Assembly (NCBI GenBank): GCA_025766275.1
Contig: JAFKAC010000006.1
Location: forward strand, 124,001 to 188,000
Length of the DNA stretch: 64,000 bases
Source: Lactarius indigo
Taxonomy: Eukaryota; Basidiomycota; Agaricomycetes; Russulales; Russulaceae
Direction: 5' to 3'
Part shown: in pieces, positions 1-10,953 of the stretch
How the letters are laid out: every line of letters starts with the position of its first letter
Position numbering within the stretch: the stretch's first letter is position 1
Notes under the pieces: generated by a model
Databases searched by the model: none
Seen by the model: only the letters and a program-made list of their open reading frames with translations
What the model was told of the DNA's origin: nothing
Position numbers and translations under genes: made by a program

Positions 1-2
1 TG

Positions 3-878
3 TGGGACCAAGAGAGCAGAGACCCGTCGACGACAAGAATCACTTTACGAAGCCCGGGAGTGCAGGCACTCATCCAAACAGACGGCTACACATTACTCCC
101 AGAAGGCAGCATGCAGCTGAAGCCAACTATAGGCAAAGCCCTCTCAAACCATGGCCGTGCAGGCACAGTCGCCCTCAAGCTTCTTGACGATGCGACGGAA
201 GAACTCCAAGTCCTAAGGCACTTACAGACGATCCAATCAGAACTCAATCGTACCATCAAGTTGCTGGACGTTATCCAGCTTAATATCCCACCTGCCAACA
301 TCGTTCGCAACGTGATCGTCATGCCATGGCAGATGCCGTTGACTCGATGCTTGAGGAAGCACTACTTTCCCCATGCGGTGGAGTCGCTTCGCATTCAATT
401 CTTAGAGGGGGTCACATTTTTACACGAGTATGGAATTGCTCACCTTGACTTGAAGCCCGGGAACGTCCTCGTCGATGGTGAGCGCGGTTCACTGTCACCA
501 CGGTTGTCGATCATCGACTTCGGACTTTCCGTTTTTGTGGAGAGCGAGGAGACCTTGGTTGAGGGCTTTCGTGGGACTCCGTCTTGGGTTGCCCCGGAAG
601 CTGGAACCGAACATGGACCCGTGAAGAAATATAGTGCAGTCCTGGCTGACCGGTGGTCTTGTGGACAAGTGCTCAAATACTTTGCAAGCTTCCTTCCGGC
701 CGGGAGCGCTTCAGTTTTGGGGTTCACATGTGCCGGATTACTTAGTTCGGATCCGAGAAAGAGGCCTCCGTTGAGGGAAGTACTCTGGAACCTTCGGGGA
801 ACAAAGAGTGCGGGAAAGCGCAACGATGATGGGAGTGAAACGAGTCTAGTACAGAAACGGCTTCGTGTATCGTGGTAA
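3..878 (+). CDS. Protein kinase domain protein, 5' end outside window
   Basis: The frame is open from the first bases of the window to TAA at 876-878, so the start is probably upstream. It encodes most of a eukaryotic Ser/Thr-type kinase fold. Visible motifs are a VALKLL segment (the usual ATP-binding lysine), a following EELQVL helix that can supply the paired glutamate, the catalytic loop HLDLKPGN (HRD variant with Leu in place of Arg), the metal-binding DFG in IIDFGLS, and APE in WVAPEAG. The Gly-rich loop is not evident in the visible part. The HLD variant suggests an RD-less kinase that may not need activation-loop phosphorylation (inference). The last codon precedes a good donor (gtaagt at 877), so a further 3' exon is possible. 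Family and substrate are not recognisable. Confidence 0.75.
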   Translation, partial: WDQESRDPSTTRITLRSPGVQALIQTDGYTLLPEGSMQLKPTIGKALSNHGRAGTVALKLLDDATEELQVLRHLQTIQSELNRTIKLLDVIQLNIPPANIVRNVIVMPWQMPLTRCLRKHYFPHAVESLRIQFLEGVTFLHEYGIAHLDLKPGNVLVDGERGSLSPRLSIIDFGLSVFVESEETLVEGFRGTPSWVAPEAGTEHGPVKKYSAVLADRWSCGQVLKYFASFLPAGSASVLGFTCAGLLSSDPRKRPPLREVLWNLRGTKSAGKRNDDGSETSLVQKRLRVSW

Positions 879-2850
879 GTCTTGGTTTATCATTCCTTCG
901 TCGCGCATGTGTGCTCAGTTCCAGACTTGTATGCGATGCAATCCTCCTGACGCACCGGTTGGTCTACGCTGGTGTAACGTATGAAAGTGCGTGACGACAC
1001 CATACTCGCGAGGTCTGGTCGGGCTCCGCCTTCCATATGAAATTTTATTTTCGGTTTTTTGGGACTTGTATCGGTAATGTTGCTCTCCCTCGGCCTCGGA
1101 TGTAAAAGTGTTATCAATTGTAATGGGGAATTCGATTATGGGTATTAGAAACCTGCGCACCTTTCAAGCTGAGTCAAACAATAATGGACTTGTTGTCGAC
1201 TCAGCACTCAGCCGCCGGGTGACTTCAGGCTGTAGATATGAGACTGCATCGAGAAACAGTCCAGAAATGGGCCCAAAAGTTTTGGCGCCTCTACCGCCAT
1301 GTGCAATGGTGTCTTGTTCTGGGAATATTGTCGGGCACACGCGGCCGCGCGTTACTTCCAATGATCGAATCAGTCTATTGAGACGTACCAGGCACTAAAT
1401 TTTGGGGGATGACCAACAACTTTTTAGGATGTAATTTACTGTGACAAGTTCCGTTTCTTGAAAGAACCGCCGCACGACATCAATCAGGACGATGATCGCC
1501 AGCATCTCTGACTGCTCTGCTCAAGGCTTTGCATCAATTCCAGGCATTTTCAGAGTCATTAAAAAAGTCGACAAAATAAGTCGAGTTTGATCTCGACTCG
1601 GGCGCTGTATTGTTAATTATAGTAAGGCTGTAATCAGATCTCACAGGCTTATACTCAGCGAGGCGGATGGTCGAACAAAGCCAAAACCAGGGTATCAACG
1701 TCGGTGCCAATGGTCGGCGCTCACTGCGGTCAGCGTCAATCATCCTGGGCGCTCGGGGAGTCGAGGTCTACTAATTGGAATTCAGTCAGCGTGCTCAGCG
1801 CTTAGCCCCGGCGGTGTTTTCAGGATCTCGAGCAGACGGAGAGGCGAAAACGGGAATAATTGGCATATCTAGATAAGAGGGAGATGACAAGGATGACTTG
1901 CTTGGGTTCTCGTACAGATCGCTGCAGTGCCCTCGCACTGTCCTTTCGGCCCTTGTCCCAGCCAAAATTTTCTGGATGCAATGTAATGTATACTGAACTC
2001 TTCAAAAATAAGCAACATATTGCACCTTGTATTGCACCGTGTAAAATTCGGTATAATCAACAATGATGCTATAAAACCGTCTCAAAAGTTGTGACTACAA
2101 TTAAGCACCCATAATACGCCGGAAGGGGCTACCGTACTGCTGCTTCCATAGCCTTCACTGCAGGCGCTCAAACCGATACCGAAGTACAGAGGTGTTCGTA
2201 AAGGAAGTGTTACCGTGGGCGACTTGGTATGTCCAACAAGACGATTGGATCGTGTGCACCGCTTGACCCTCTCGGGCCTAGTAGTAGTGTTCGCACTCTG
2301 TTTGAGGAAGGGGAAATAACCCCACGAAAGATGAGCGAGTGGCTATACGCAAGTGCGACCGACTCTAACAACTCGTCGACCACACTACCACAAATAATTT
2401 GTTCGTCGGGATCACCGTTGTATTTTCCAAGTTCAAGAAAAGTCAAGTAGGCCTCACACCGAAGATGGGGTTTTCCATTGGTTACATAACGAGGCGAATG
2501 TATTAGTATGTGCACGGCGATCCACCCCGGCTCCGCGTGTTGGAAACGGTGTACCGATCAGCTGACGGACTGACCTAACTTTGTCCTTCAAGCTTCAAGC
2601 TTCAACCAAGGCTTCAACGTTTCAATTTGATTTTCCGAATAGAGAAGACAATGGACATCTATGTGTTTGGCGGCACTTTTGAAACTACAACGGTAGCGCC
2701 GTACTAGTCCATCGTGAGTCTTGACAGCTTGACCATCCACATGACATATAGTGATCGTCCTGTCCTGGCTGACAGAAGGCGGATACTTCTCACTGTGTCT
2801 GCCTTCCTGCATTGACCCTGTTATCATGAACCCTTCACGCAGCGACGAAG
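879..2850. other. Intergenic, no recognisable gene
   Basis: Reading frames here are short and lack recognisable motifs. A short GCTTCAA-like tandem run sits near 2587-2625. I see no RNA gene, transposon end or coding exon that I can support. Confidence 0.4.
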
Positions 2851-3142
2851 ATGACGACTGCTTTTCGGTTCAGCTCGACGGGAGTGACCCGTCTCCAAGA
2901 GCTCCAAAAGTCGCGTGTTGTCTCCTGCTTTGATATGAATACTGACCTGCGTGCTACTCAGACAATCCTCCGACAGAGATTCCCTATGCGACGATATAAT
3001 TGGGAGAATGATGGAAGGTTGACGAACTTAGCAAAGGCTATGGAGTGAGCTGCGCACGGGCTTGATCATACACAGCTGACTGTCCCGTCATTAGCCAGCC
3101 CCTCGATAGTTTTACTACTCACGTGGCTACCTCGAGCTCTAG

Positions 3143-3943
3143 GTAGCCTTTCTCTCCACTCTCCACCCCGCTTTGTTTGACTTGCCTAGTCCATTGACTT
3201 CAACCAGTTTCGACGCCATTACACAGTCGATCGCAACTATCCTGCAGCCGCACACATCCTCCCCGACCTTGCTCGTCATCGCCCGTGCCATGACAAGCCT
3301 AGTGACAGCAAATATCAGTGGGGACACTCTCGACCAACTCTTCAGTGCTCACCTCGACTCCCTAGCCATTTCTCCTCAGACGAAGCGAGCTGTCATTCCT
3401 GCACTCCTTGGAATTGCAAAGCTCACAGAATTACGCGCACAAGGGTGAGTACGCCGTACATACTCTCCTTTCCTCCCACACGTTCTCACTACACTACATA
3501 GAACCCTCGTCGGCCCTGATCAGGCGTCAGCTGCACAGCAGCTAATAGGCCCTAAACCCGGGATGGCTGCCACCGCGGTGCCCGGTGGTGCCTACGCTAG
3601 TTATCAATCGCACCAGCGGCCATTCAGTTCTAGCTCTGGGAGCGGCTACACCATTTGGTACTTTTCCCGGTCTGATTCAAGCATCCAATCACCACCCGTG
3701 GTCCCCCAATCCAAGACAGGGCATCTGTATGTTCACTTCGACGCATCTACCAAGACACATCAATATTGGATGCTTGGAGTTGGTGGGCAATGGGAGAGCG
3801 TCTCCAAGAATTCAGAATATCCTCTCAATCATGACCGGGTCCTCTCCATTCGTAGCAACGGTGAACCAAGCTGGGTTACTCGAGCAACCACGAACACGAC
3901 AGATATTAGGAAGGAGAAACGAGCGAGATCAGTAGTTGGTTAA
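3143..3943 (+). CDS. Hypothetical protein, at least two exons
   Basis: Two exons fit together well: about 3143-3444 and 3502-3943, joined over a 57-nt intron (gtgagt ... catag) in phase 2, with stop TAA at 3941-3943. The first exon encodes a helical, HEAT-repeat-like segment rich in Leu/Ala/Thr. The second is Ser/Pro-rich and then has an aromatic stretch (YTIWYF, HQYWML) ending in a basic tail. A possible earlier exon with ATG at 2851 lies upstream, but I could not join it in frame without a stop, so the true start is unknown. I do not recognise the family. Confidence 0.45.
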
Positions 3944-4798
3944 TGACTCGACCGTAGCTTGTAAGTAAAATACTGAGCTGCGGAGATGCGGCGCGGCGTC
4001 GTATTGACCGACTGCCAAGTGGAGATCTTAATGGCACACGTACAGTATCACAGTAACGACCGTTCACGAACGTTTGTTCAAGTTCTCCCTGCTAGATGAC
4101 TTGCGGCCGGCCGTACACACAGCCGTGCCGATGGACGCTGAGCAATCTAGGCCGGGGAGTCTTGGCGCCTCCGCCTACCTACAACGGCATCTTGGGAAGA
4201 TTATGATTATGGTGCGCACGCGGTTCTGTGTCACTCCAATGACTCGTCCATCGAAAAAGGTGTAAAAATGGACGACGACCGAACAGGAAACACCGCGTAC
4301 AATGGGCTTCGATCACAGAACGGCAGAAAAATGTATTTGTTATGCGTTCGTCCACAGTGTGGGAGGGATTAGCCGACACCTTTCTGGGGCAACAATGGGA
4401 TACGGCACTGGCAGGGTCACGTTGCGTCCCCACTTTCGTCCTAACATTATTGTAGAGCTAAAAAAGGTTTCTCGGGCTCCTTATTGACACTAGTAAACTC
4501 TATGCAATTTTGATGTAGACTTGAGGTGGCGGGCGGGAACTTTGGCGTGAACTTAGACACCACTGGCATGGTGTACGTATATCTGCAGGCGCTCCTGCAT
4601 TTAAGGCGTGGATGTACGGGCATTGGAGTATACAGAAACATAGTCTCCTAGACTCATTCGTTCGACAATAAATACTGTATGGTTATTCACCGCCGCTTAC
4701 CCCTTGGTGTTACCGTAAGCCCCTACATTCTCTGAATACACGGATGCAAATGACTGATTCAACTATTCCCAACGCTTCAGACAACCAGCACTATTCAC

Positions 4799-5155
4799 GG
4801 GTATCTGTGGGGAAGATGGCCTTGCCGGAGCATTACCCATAGTTTCGATGCCAACTTGCCTGCACACGATCCGGGAAGCACCATCGACCCCCCCTACGTA
4901 GACGTTGAAGGTGCATTCTTTCTTCCAGGTGATTCTCAGCCGGAGGTATTTGATACCCTCATACGAGTCGCTGGCCACACGCTTTTGGTTTCTGCCTATT
5001 TTGACCGTCGCGTTGGTCGAAACCCCAACTTGAAACGCGACTTTCCTCTCATTCCTTGGTACGGGGAAATTGCAGTCCTTTTTGTCGGAAAAAGGAAACC
5101 CTTTGTAAGCCGAGCCCCGAGTAATTCGGTAGTTCGTTTTGCCATCGCTCAGTGA
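4799..5155 (+). CDS. Hypothetical protein fragment
   Basis: An open frame reaches TGA at 5153-5155 and has clearly protein-like composition, with motifs such as LPAHDPGSTIDPPYVDVEG, RVAGHTLLVSAYFDRR and LKRDFPLIPWYGEIAV. No ATG lies at a sensible place, so it is probably an internal or 3' exon, or a decayed copy. The stop overlaps a possible donor (gtgagc), so the exon could also continue. The wording resembles lineage-specific hypothetical proteins common in Agaricomycete genomes, but I cannot name a domain. Confidence 0.4.
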   Translation, partial: GYLWGRWPCRSITHSFDANLPAHDPGSTIDPPYVDVEGAFFLPGDSQPEVFDTLIRVAGHTLLVSAYFDRRVGRNPNLKRDFPLIPWYGEIAVLFVGKRKPFVSRAPSNSVVRFAIAQ

Positions 5156-5774
5156 GCTTTCGAAATATTTGCGTCTTGGGACGCGACGAATTTATCCATC
5201 TGTTAGGTACATGGGGTTGTGCGTCGCACATGTAGAGCTCGGAATACCGCTCCCTGCTTACCTGACAAGGTTTGTGCCCCACCATCACGCTGCCGAGTGA
5301 TCGCAGCTCTGATCCATTAGTCACTGCACTAGCCAGGGTCCGGATGCCAGTGGGACAGAATTCGTGGCGTATTAACTTTTGCGTCAGCTTGTATATCGTA
5401 TGCAGATCAAGACATTGATATCTCATGAGGAAGAGGAATTTTGGTGTCAATAATATGAAATCGTTCAATTTAGGGTTCATGCATTCATGGTCTGACATCG
5501 AGTGCGTCCTCTCTTTGGAAAACAATGGGAGACAATCAATCTTGCAATTATACACGTACTGCGCAATATTTAATGAGCTATCCTGAGCACTGGAGATGCG
5601 CGAACCTCGCGCGCTCTGAACCCGCGGATTTTCAGCGCTTCGGTTTTCAGCACCTGGGCACCCGGTATAACTTATGCCAAGGCGGCGGACGCGAGATAAG
5701 ACCTCGGCCGGCATTGGCCGGACTGGGGATCCGCTTCGCTCTGGTAAGTAACTACTTACGCTTGAATCTAATAG
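5156..5774. other. Gap without a supported gene
   Basis: Frames on both strands are open here over up to about 220 codons, but none shows a recognisable motif or consistent splice signals. I see nothing I can name. Confidence 0.35.
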
Positions 5775-8079
5775 CCAAATTCAACTTTACCGACACTCCT
5801 CTACATCAAAGAAGGCATTGGCGACGTAGTTTCTGGACCAGAATTCCCTCACCGCCGCAACTTAAGGAGCACGGACCGCAGGCATACACACAATTCAAAC
5901 CCATCCGAGGCAGACGACGAAGAGGATGATGCTGAGAGCACTTCGGATGAAGAAGTTGATGGTGAGCACGCACAGGTGACTGTGACTATTACACATAGGA
6001 ATTCTCTAGCCACATACCGAGCAGCTCACTACGCCACCGTAACAACGTTTCCGGGGCACGAAAAGCGGCGCATTCTTCAGTCCGGCGATGGTGGATATCC
6101 GTTCGTCTCCCTGTTTGGATCAGTCACTGACTTTGGCTACAGAGTCGGAACCTAGCTCGGAGCATGACCGAACGCGTGAGCACCCTCCCTCTGATGCAAC
6201 GGTACATCTCTGATCCGCTTCAAGCGCGAATAAAGAAGCGCCCTCGTTCGGATTTCTCGACTGCAATTGGTACACCCACAGACGGCGACGAGAAGTTGAA
6301 TGAGGCCCTAGCTACTCCACGAGCAATATTGTTTCGCTCGGATGGAGGCAGAGGAAGGGCGGCCTGGGGCACTCGTCATGGTTCAAGTATCACAGATGGA
6401 GAGTGGGGCCAAGACGCAGAAGAAAGGGTGAGAAGTTCTTATCGTGCGCGTTGACACAATGATTTCCCTTCTCCCTTGAACGCGCGCATCTTCGTGACAT
6501 TCCAGGAAGTACGGATTGACCCTCACGATAGAAGCTCAGTCGAAGTGGAGCAAATCTTACCACCCCGCGAGTCTATTCAAGATCCACGAGATTTTTACGC
6601 GCGTGATTCCCCTGTGCTGGACAATTCCAACTCGGATATAGAACTGTATGAATCAGCCAAGGAGTTCGAGGAAAATGTAGATCTCGTGGTTCAAGATGGC
6701 CCTCAAGCCAGCGGCAATCTCGTGATGCCCAACGTGAATCTATCCTATTTTGACTGGTGCCCGTCATTGCTAAGAGGTAAAAAACCTTCCAGCCCCAGCA
6801 GTCGCCTTCGCAACCCACTATTCCGCCCTTGCGACCCTCCAGGCCGCCTTCGTCTCAGTCACCGTTACTTTCACATCCACCCTGCGTTTCCCCAGAGGTA
6901 CCATCAAATCGTCGAAGAGTGGAACAACGTTGGGAAAGTGGATTTTTTCTAATGGTCCCGGTCTGTTCGTGTGGGTGACTTGCCTTTAATTCCTAGACGC
7001 CCGAAGGTTGTCAGCAGGAAAGTCATGCCGCCGCCGCCAGCTCGCTTCACAGAGCTACGGAGAACGATGATCGTACCCGTGTGAAAGGCAGACGTGGAAG
7101 GAGCCCATTCCGGCGTGAGGCAGACAAGAATTCACTGGCAGTGAGTTCCAGTACCTCTGTAGCGACCGGTGCAATGGTATTCTACGCTAACTGTATCTGA
7201 ACCAGAAATTGGTCCGAACTGAACTCTCTTTTCTACTAAAGGAGAGTCCACCTTACGGCCGCATACCCGACCCCTCTCGAATTTCTGTGTTCATGGCCGA
7301 ATGGGAGCGCACAGGTCATGGTGCAAAGGCCTGCGATGCAACGACTACTGACTTCATGATCGACATCGCGGGGAAACCAAAATCACCCTGGAATGTTGCC
7401 GCTGGCCGAGTTTTTGCTGAGCATCTAATCGAGAAGATAGGGTATGGCGACACACAGGAGATGTGGAAGGCCATAGAGAAGGCATTTTCAAACCGGATCA
7501 AGAGCTTACAGTCACGCCACAAAAGAGACGAGCTCCCGCTGGTAGAGAGAGCCATAGAGAAGTCTAGACACAGCCGGCAGCAACGCAAGTACCAAGTAAG
7601 TTTTCTATGCCGTAAAGTGACACCATTGCTCATCTACGATGGAGTTGTTCCAACGTCGCCGTGGCGTCGCGAAAATATATGATCCACTGAGAAAGCACCT
7701 ACCTTTTTTGGACTCGTTGGGACCTGATGGGATGTCTTCCGACGAATCAGCTGTCGAACCCAGCACGAATCGGCCGACATATACGGTTATCAAACCTGAC
7801 TGGCGACACCCTGACTTACATAGCTGGTTAAAAGTCCTTGACCAACTGCACCACCGGCACCATATTATGAGTTGGGGTGTCGATAAGCGTGGTGCACTCC
7901 CCCACATCCGTGTTGGCTCCCAGAAAGTTCGCAATAAGCTACACGCACCTCCAGGCCTTCCGATTAATGCCTACAATCCAATATGGCTCGATAGCAGGGA
8001 GGTTCTTTACTTAAAACATGTATTGTGTCCAAAAGCAGAGCCGTATACTTTCAGCCATTCTTCGGATGTGATTGCGTAA
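5775..8079 (+). CDS. Multi-exon hypothetical protein of a basidiomycete-specific family
   Basis: Several exons line up. One at about 5775-5961 is acidic (EADDEEDDAES) and ends at gtgagc. Others lie at about 6190-6430 and 6505-6775. The best pair is about 7206-7595 and 7645-8079, joined over a 49-nt intron (gtaagt ... tggag) that keeps the frame. The last two exons carry the blocks GKPKSPWNVAAGRVF, GMSSDESAVE, KPDWRHPDLHSWLKVLD and APPGLPINAYNPIWL. From memory, the layout (RQRKYQ-x-FQRR, then LG-x-x-GMSSDES, then K-P-x-W-R, then GLPINAY) recurs in many uncharacterised Agaricomycete proteins, often near transposons. No function is known to me. A final exon may follow 8079, because the stop overlaps gtaagt. 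Confidence 0.5.
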
Positions 8080-9300
8080 GTTTCCCGTGCGCAGATCGAT
8101 CCAGTCTCCAAAGGCTTATCATAGATCTCTGCAGGCTTCTGAGTCTTTAGCTTTAGCCCTGATGCCAACAACGACAAGGACTACCATCGTTACAGTTGGT
8201 CATCATAAACTCGTCATAGCGACTGTACGAGAAACTTGTATAGCGCCGTAGAGGAAGGCTCACTGCCTTGCTTACTGCGGTTTTCATAACAACACCTAGC
8301 GGACATCCAAACTTAAGAGCGCGGTTCGTAGTTAAGTAAGTTAGACGGGAAATTATCATACAGAATTGGGGTTATGGAATAGTTATCTGCGTTGTCATGT
8401 TTGGCAGCTTGCCATGCCATCTCAGCGTTGCCTTCACTCCCTTTCTGTTGTCGTCCCTTCCAAACCCTCAACGAAAATCCTCAACGATGGTCCGTTGGTA
8501 CTCCAATGACCTCAAGGACTTGGCCTTATAGGGCAAGCTATCGACTCACACATCCGTTCTCGCTCACTTTGCCTCGCCTCGTACTTCATCCTTTCTCTCT
8601 CATCTCGTCGTCGAATCTGTCGTTCCTTGCCTCGTCGTCCTCCCTGTCTCTTCCGCCATCGTCGGACGCCACCCAATTGCCCGTACTGGGCTAACGTCGC
8701 CTTCAAGCCCCCCAACTGTGACGCCGACGGCCTACCATGCTTCCACCACTCACCATTCCTTTGCTCTCCCCGCCGTCTTCATTGCCTCCTTCGTATCTTC
8801 ACCCTCAACCGATCGACTTCGCGTCATCGCCTCTCAAGCCACGACTTTTCGTCGGATCGTTCTAGTTCGCGTTCTCTGTCTCGGGCACAGGCGCGCCCAC
8901 TATCTTTTGATTTTACTTTTCTTTTTCTGACGATTTCTTTGTACTCGTAGTGCGCGTCGTCGTCACCACCGGCGCTATTCTTCGGACATGTTCCTTTGCT
9001 CACCGACTCCCCCGTTTCCACCTATGACTCGTGTTACTTACCTCGCGTTTACCTCGTGTTTCCGCCCCTGACTCTCATCTTAACCTTGACCTTTCGTACT
9101 AAATACAGCAATCGGCTTGGTAATCCACTGCCACCCTTACATCTGCCTTGTCCGCCTTGTCGACAACCCCATCGCAGGCCCAGGAAATCCTCATGAAGCT
9201 AAGTGTTTTTTGTTCATCCTTTTAGCTCGTAACTAACCATAATTTTTTTTTTCTCCTTCATAGGTTTCGAAGCGTTCTCGCTGGGTGGTACGACACCACG
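8080..9300. other. No gene; pyrimidine-rich tract on + strand
   Basis: From about 8392 to 9230 the + strand is strongly C+T-rich, which gives Ser/Pro/Leu-rich open frames with no motif. A tract of similar composition lies inside the hAT element at about 24240-25600. No gene is supported. Confidence 0.4.
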
Positions 9301-9309
9301 ACATCGACA

Positions 9310-9790
9310 TCGACGTGTGCCAGGCCCCGACAATGCCAACGCGGCGCGCCGCCTCCATGGTACCGATGTGGTGCCAGGCCCCCACGACACAGGCACCGCG
9401 CCGCTCCCCCACGGCACGGATGACACCGATGCCGCGCCGCGCCTCCACGATACCAATGTGATGCCAGGCCCCCACGACATAGGCGCAGCGCCGCGCCCCC
9501 ACAGCACCGACGACACCAACGCGGCGCGGTGCCTCCACGATACCGACGTGGTGCCAGGCCCCATGACACAGGCGCTGCGCCGCTCCCTCACGGCACCGAC
9601 GACACCGTCGCCGCACTGCGACTCCACGACACCGGCGCGGTGCGGCGCCTCCACAATACTGACATGGTGCCAGACCCTCACGACACTGACACGGCGCAGT
9701 GCCCCCACAACACCGACGTGGTGCCACAACACCGACGCCGCACCACAACGCCACGACACCAACGCCACGCCTCACCCACAACGCTACAGA
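9310..9790. repeat. GC-rich minisatellite, 90-bp unit
   Basis: The phrase (G/A)TGCCAGGCC with flanks CCACGAYAC recurs at 9371, 9461 and 9551, exactly 90 bp apart. Looser copies occur near 9667 and 9720. Within each unit shorter CACGACACCGACG-like blocks repeat about every 30 bp. Because the period is a multiple of three, several frames on both strands stay open with repetitive translations; I do not take these as genes. Confidence 0.8.
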
Positions 9791-9877
9791 CTTAGCTTAT
9801 GGTGACTAGTACATTACTGTAGCCGTATCAAACATGAGTCGTAAAATATTGCTTTGAATTTTGAGTGCACGGGTGAC

Positions 9878-9908
9878 GGGTTACAAGGGTTCGATACCCT
9901 TGTAACCC
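9878..9908. repeat. Perfect 13-bp inverted repeat with 5-nt loop
   Basis: The arm GGGTTACAAGGGT (9878-9890), loop TCGAT and the exact reverse complement (9896-9908) form a perfect hairpin. The centre contains GGTTCGATACC, which matches an RNA polymerase III B-box, but no A-box lies at the expected distance upstream. Related GGTAAGGGT/ACCCTTACC words continue to about 10000. Confidence 0.85.
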
Positions 9909-10953
9909 TTGACCTACTCTAACTCGCTTGGATGGGTATCCTTACCCCTCGCTGCTGGTAAGGGTTTCGACTGGTACAGGTAAGGGTACGAAAAAAATAC
10001 TTGCGGGTTATCCAGACCACACGATAGTAAGAGTAAGCGCCCTATAGGCACCGGTGCACAAAAATCTGCGAAGAGTCGACTATACCCCCCCTATCCCCCT
10101 AACCCGGGTATGGGTGCTTAAAATCCCGCGAGCCCCTTGAAATGAGCAGTCGCGATGTCTGTACAAACACTGGATGAAGGGCCAGATAGCCCTGCCTAGT
10201 TTGGAGAGGATCACGTGGCACCAGTACCTGGCGTGCCAATGCTGTGTCATGAAGTCTATGTCTAGATTCTTGACTTCAAGAGCCATTGAGTCACAATGTC
10301 TTGATATCAGGTGTTGTGTCAAATGTATTCCTGGTGATTTACTTGATATTATGTGAATAATATTGAAAATATACCTCACAATGTCTTTATGATGGATGGT
10401 TTACACTCATTGTGAATTACATTAATGAATACATGCAAATCATATGACTGGATACATTGTAAATGCCATTATCACATATTGTGTGCTCTCATTCTCAATT
10501 TATTGTAGATTACCATTGTAAATGGAATTACAGTATTTTATGTGCTTAATTTGTAAGCATTTTTGAAAAAAGATTTTAATTAAATCAGCATGAAAACTGA
10601 CTCAAAATCCTGAAATGCCCGCAGTGTGAATAATCTAATCTAGGCGATAACTCAGGAAGTATCCGAGGCGCGCTAAATTTTGAAAATGGTTGCTCGCTAC
10701 ATGCAACCCGCGGCTTCAATAGGCAACCAAAGTCGATGGGCAGGTGTATGTGCGGCCTTTTCCCTACACGTCAATGGCAACGTCTAAAAGGTTTTGTCGC
10801 CCTTCGACCATTCTGAAAAATGTGTCCCCTTTCTGTCTCCTTCACTCTGACATCCCAGCCCCTCATCAGACCGAACTTCACCGAAGATCGGAAGTCCCAA
10901 CGGTTTAGTCCCAACACCGGGTTATTCCTTTACGTCCGCATCCATCTACAAGC
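9909..10953. other. Intergenic; AT-richer, with receptor A promoter at its right end
   Basis: No coding exon is supported. From about 10380 the sequence becomes distinctly AT-rich. The last ~150 bp (from about 10810) resemble the leader found before the other receptor copies, ending in the shared tctacaagcATGTCG start context. Confidence 0.5.

Noticed and set aside
5049..5714. Minus-strand frame of about 220 codons
   Set aside because: Composition and lack of motifs suggest chance; it also overlaps the better-supported plus-strand fragment ending at 5155.
9214..9805. Long repetitive open frames on both strands
   Set aside because: They are a by-product of the 90-bp minisatellite; several frames are open at once and none has a start context or domain.
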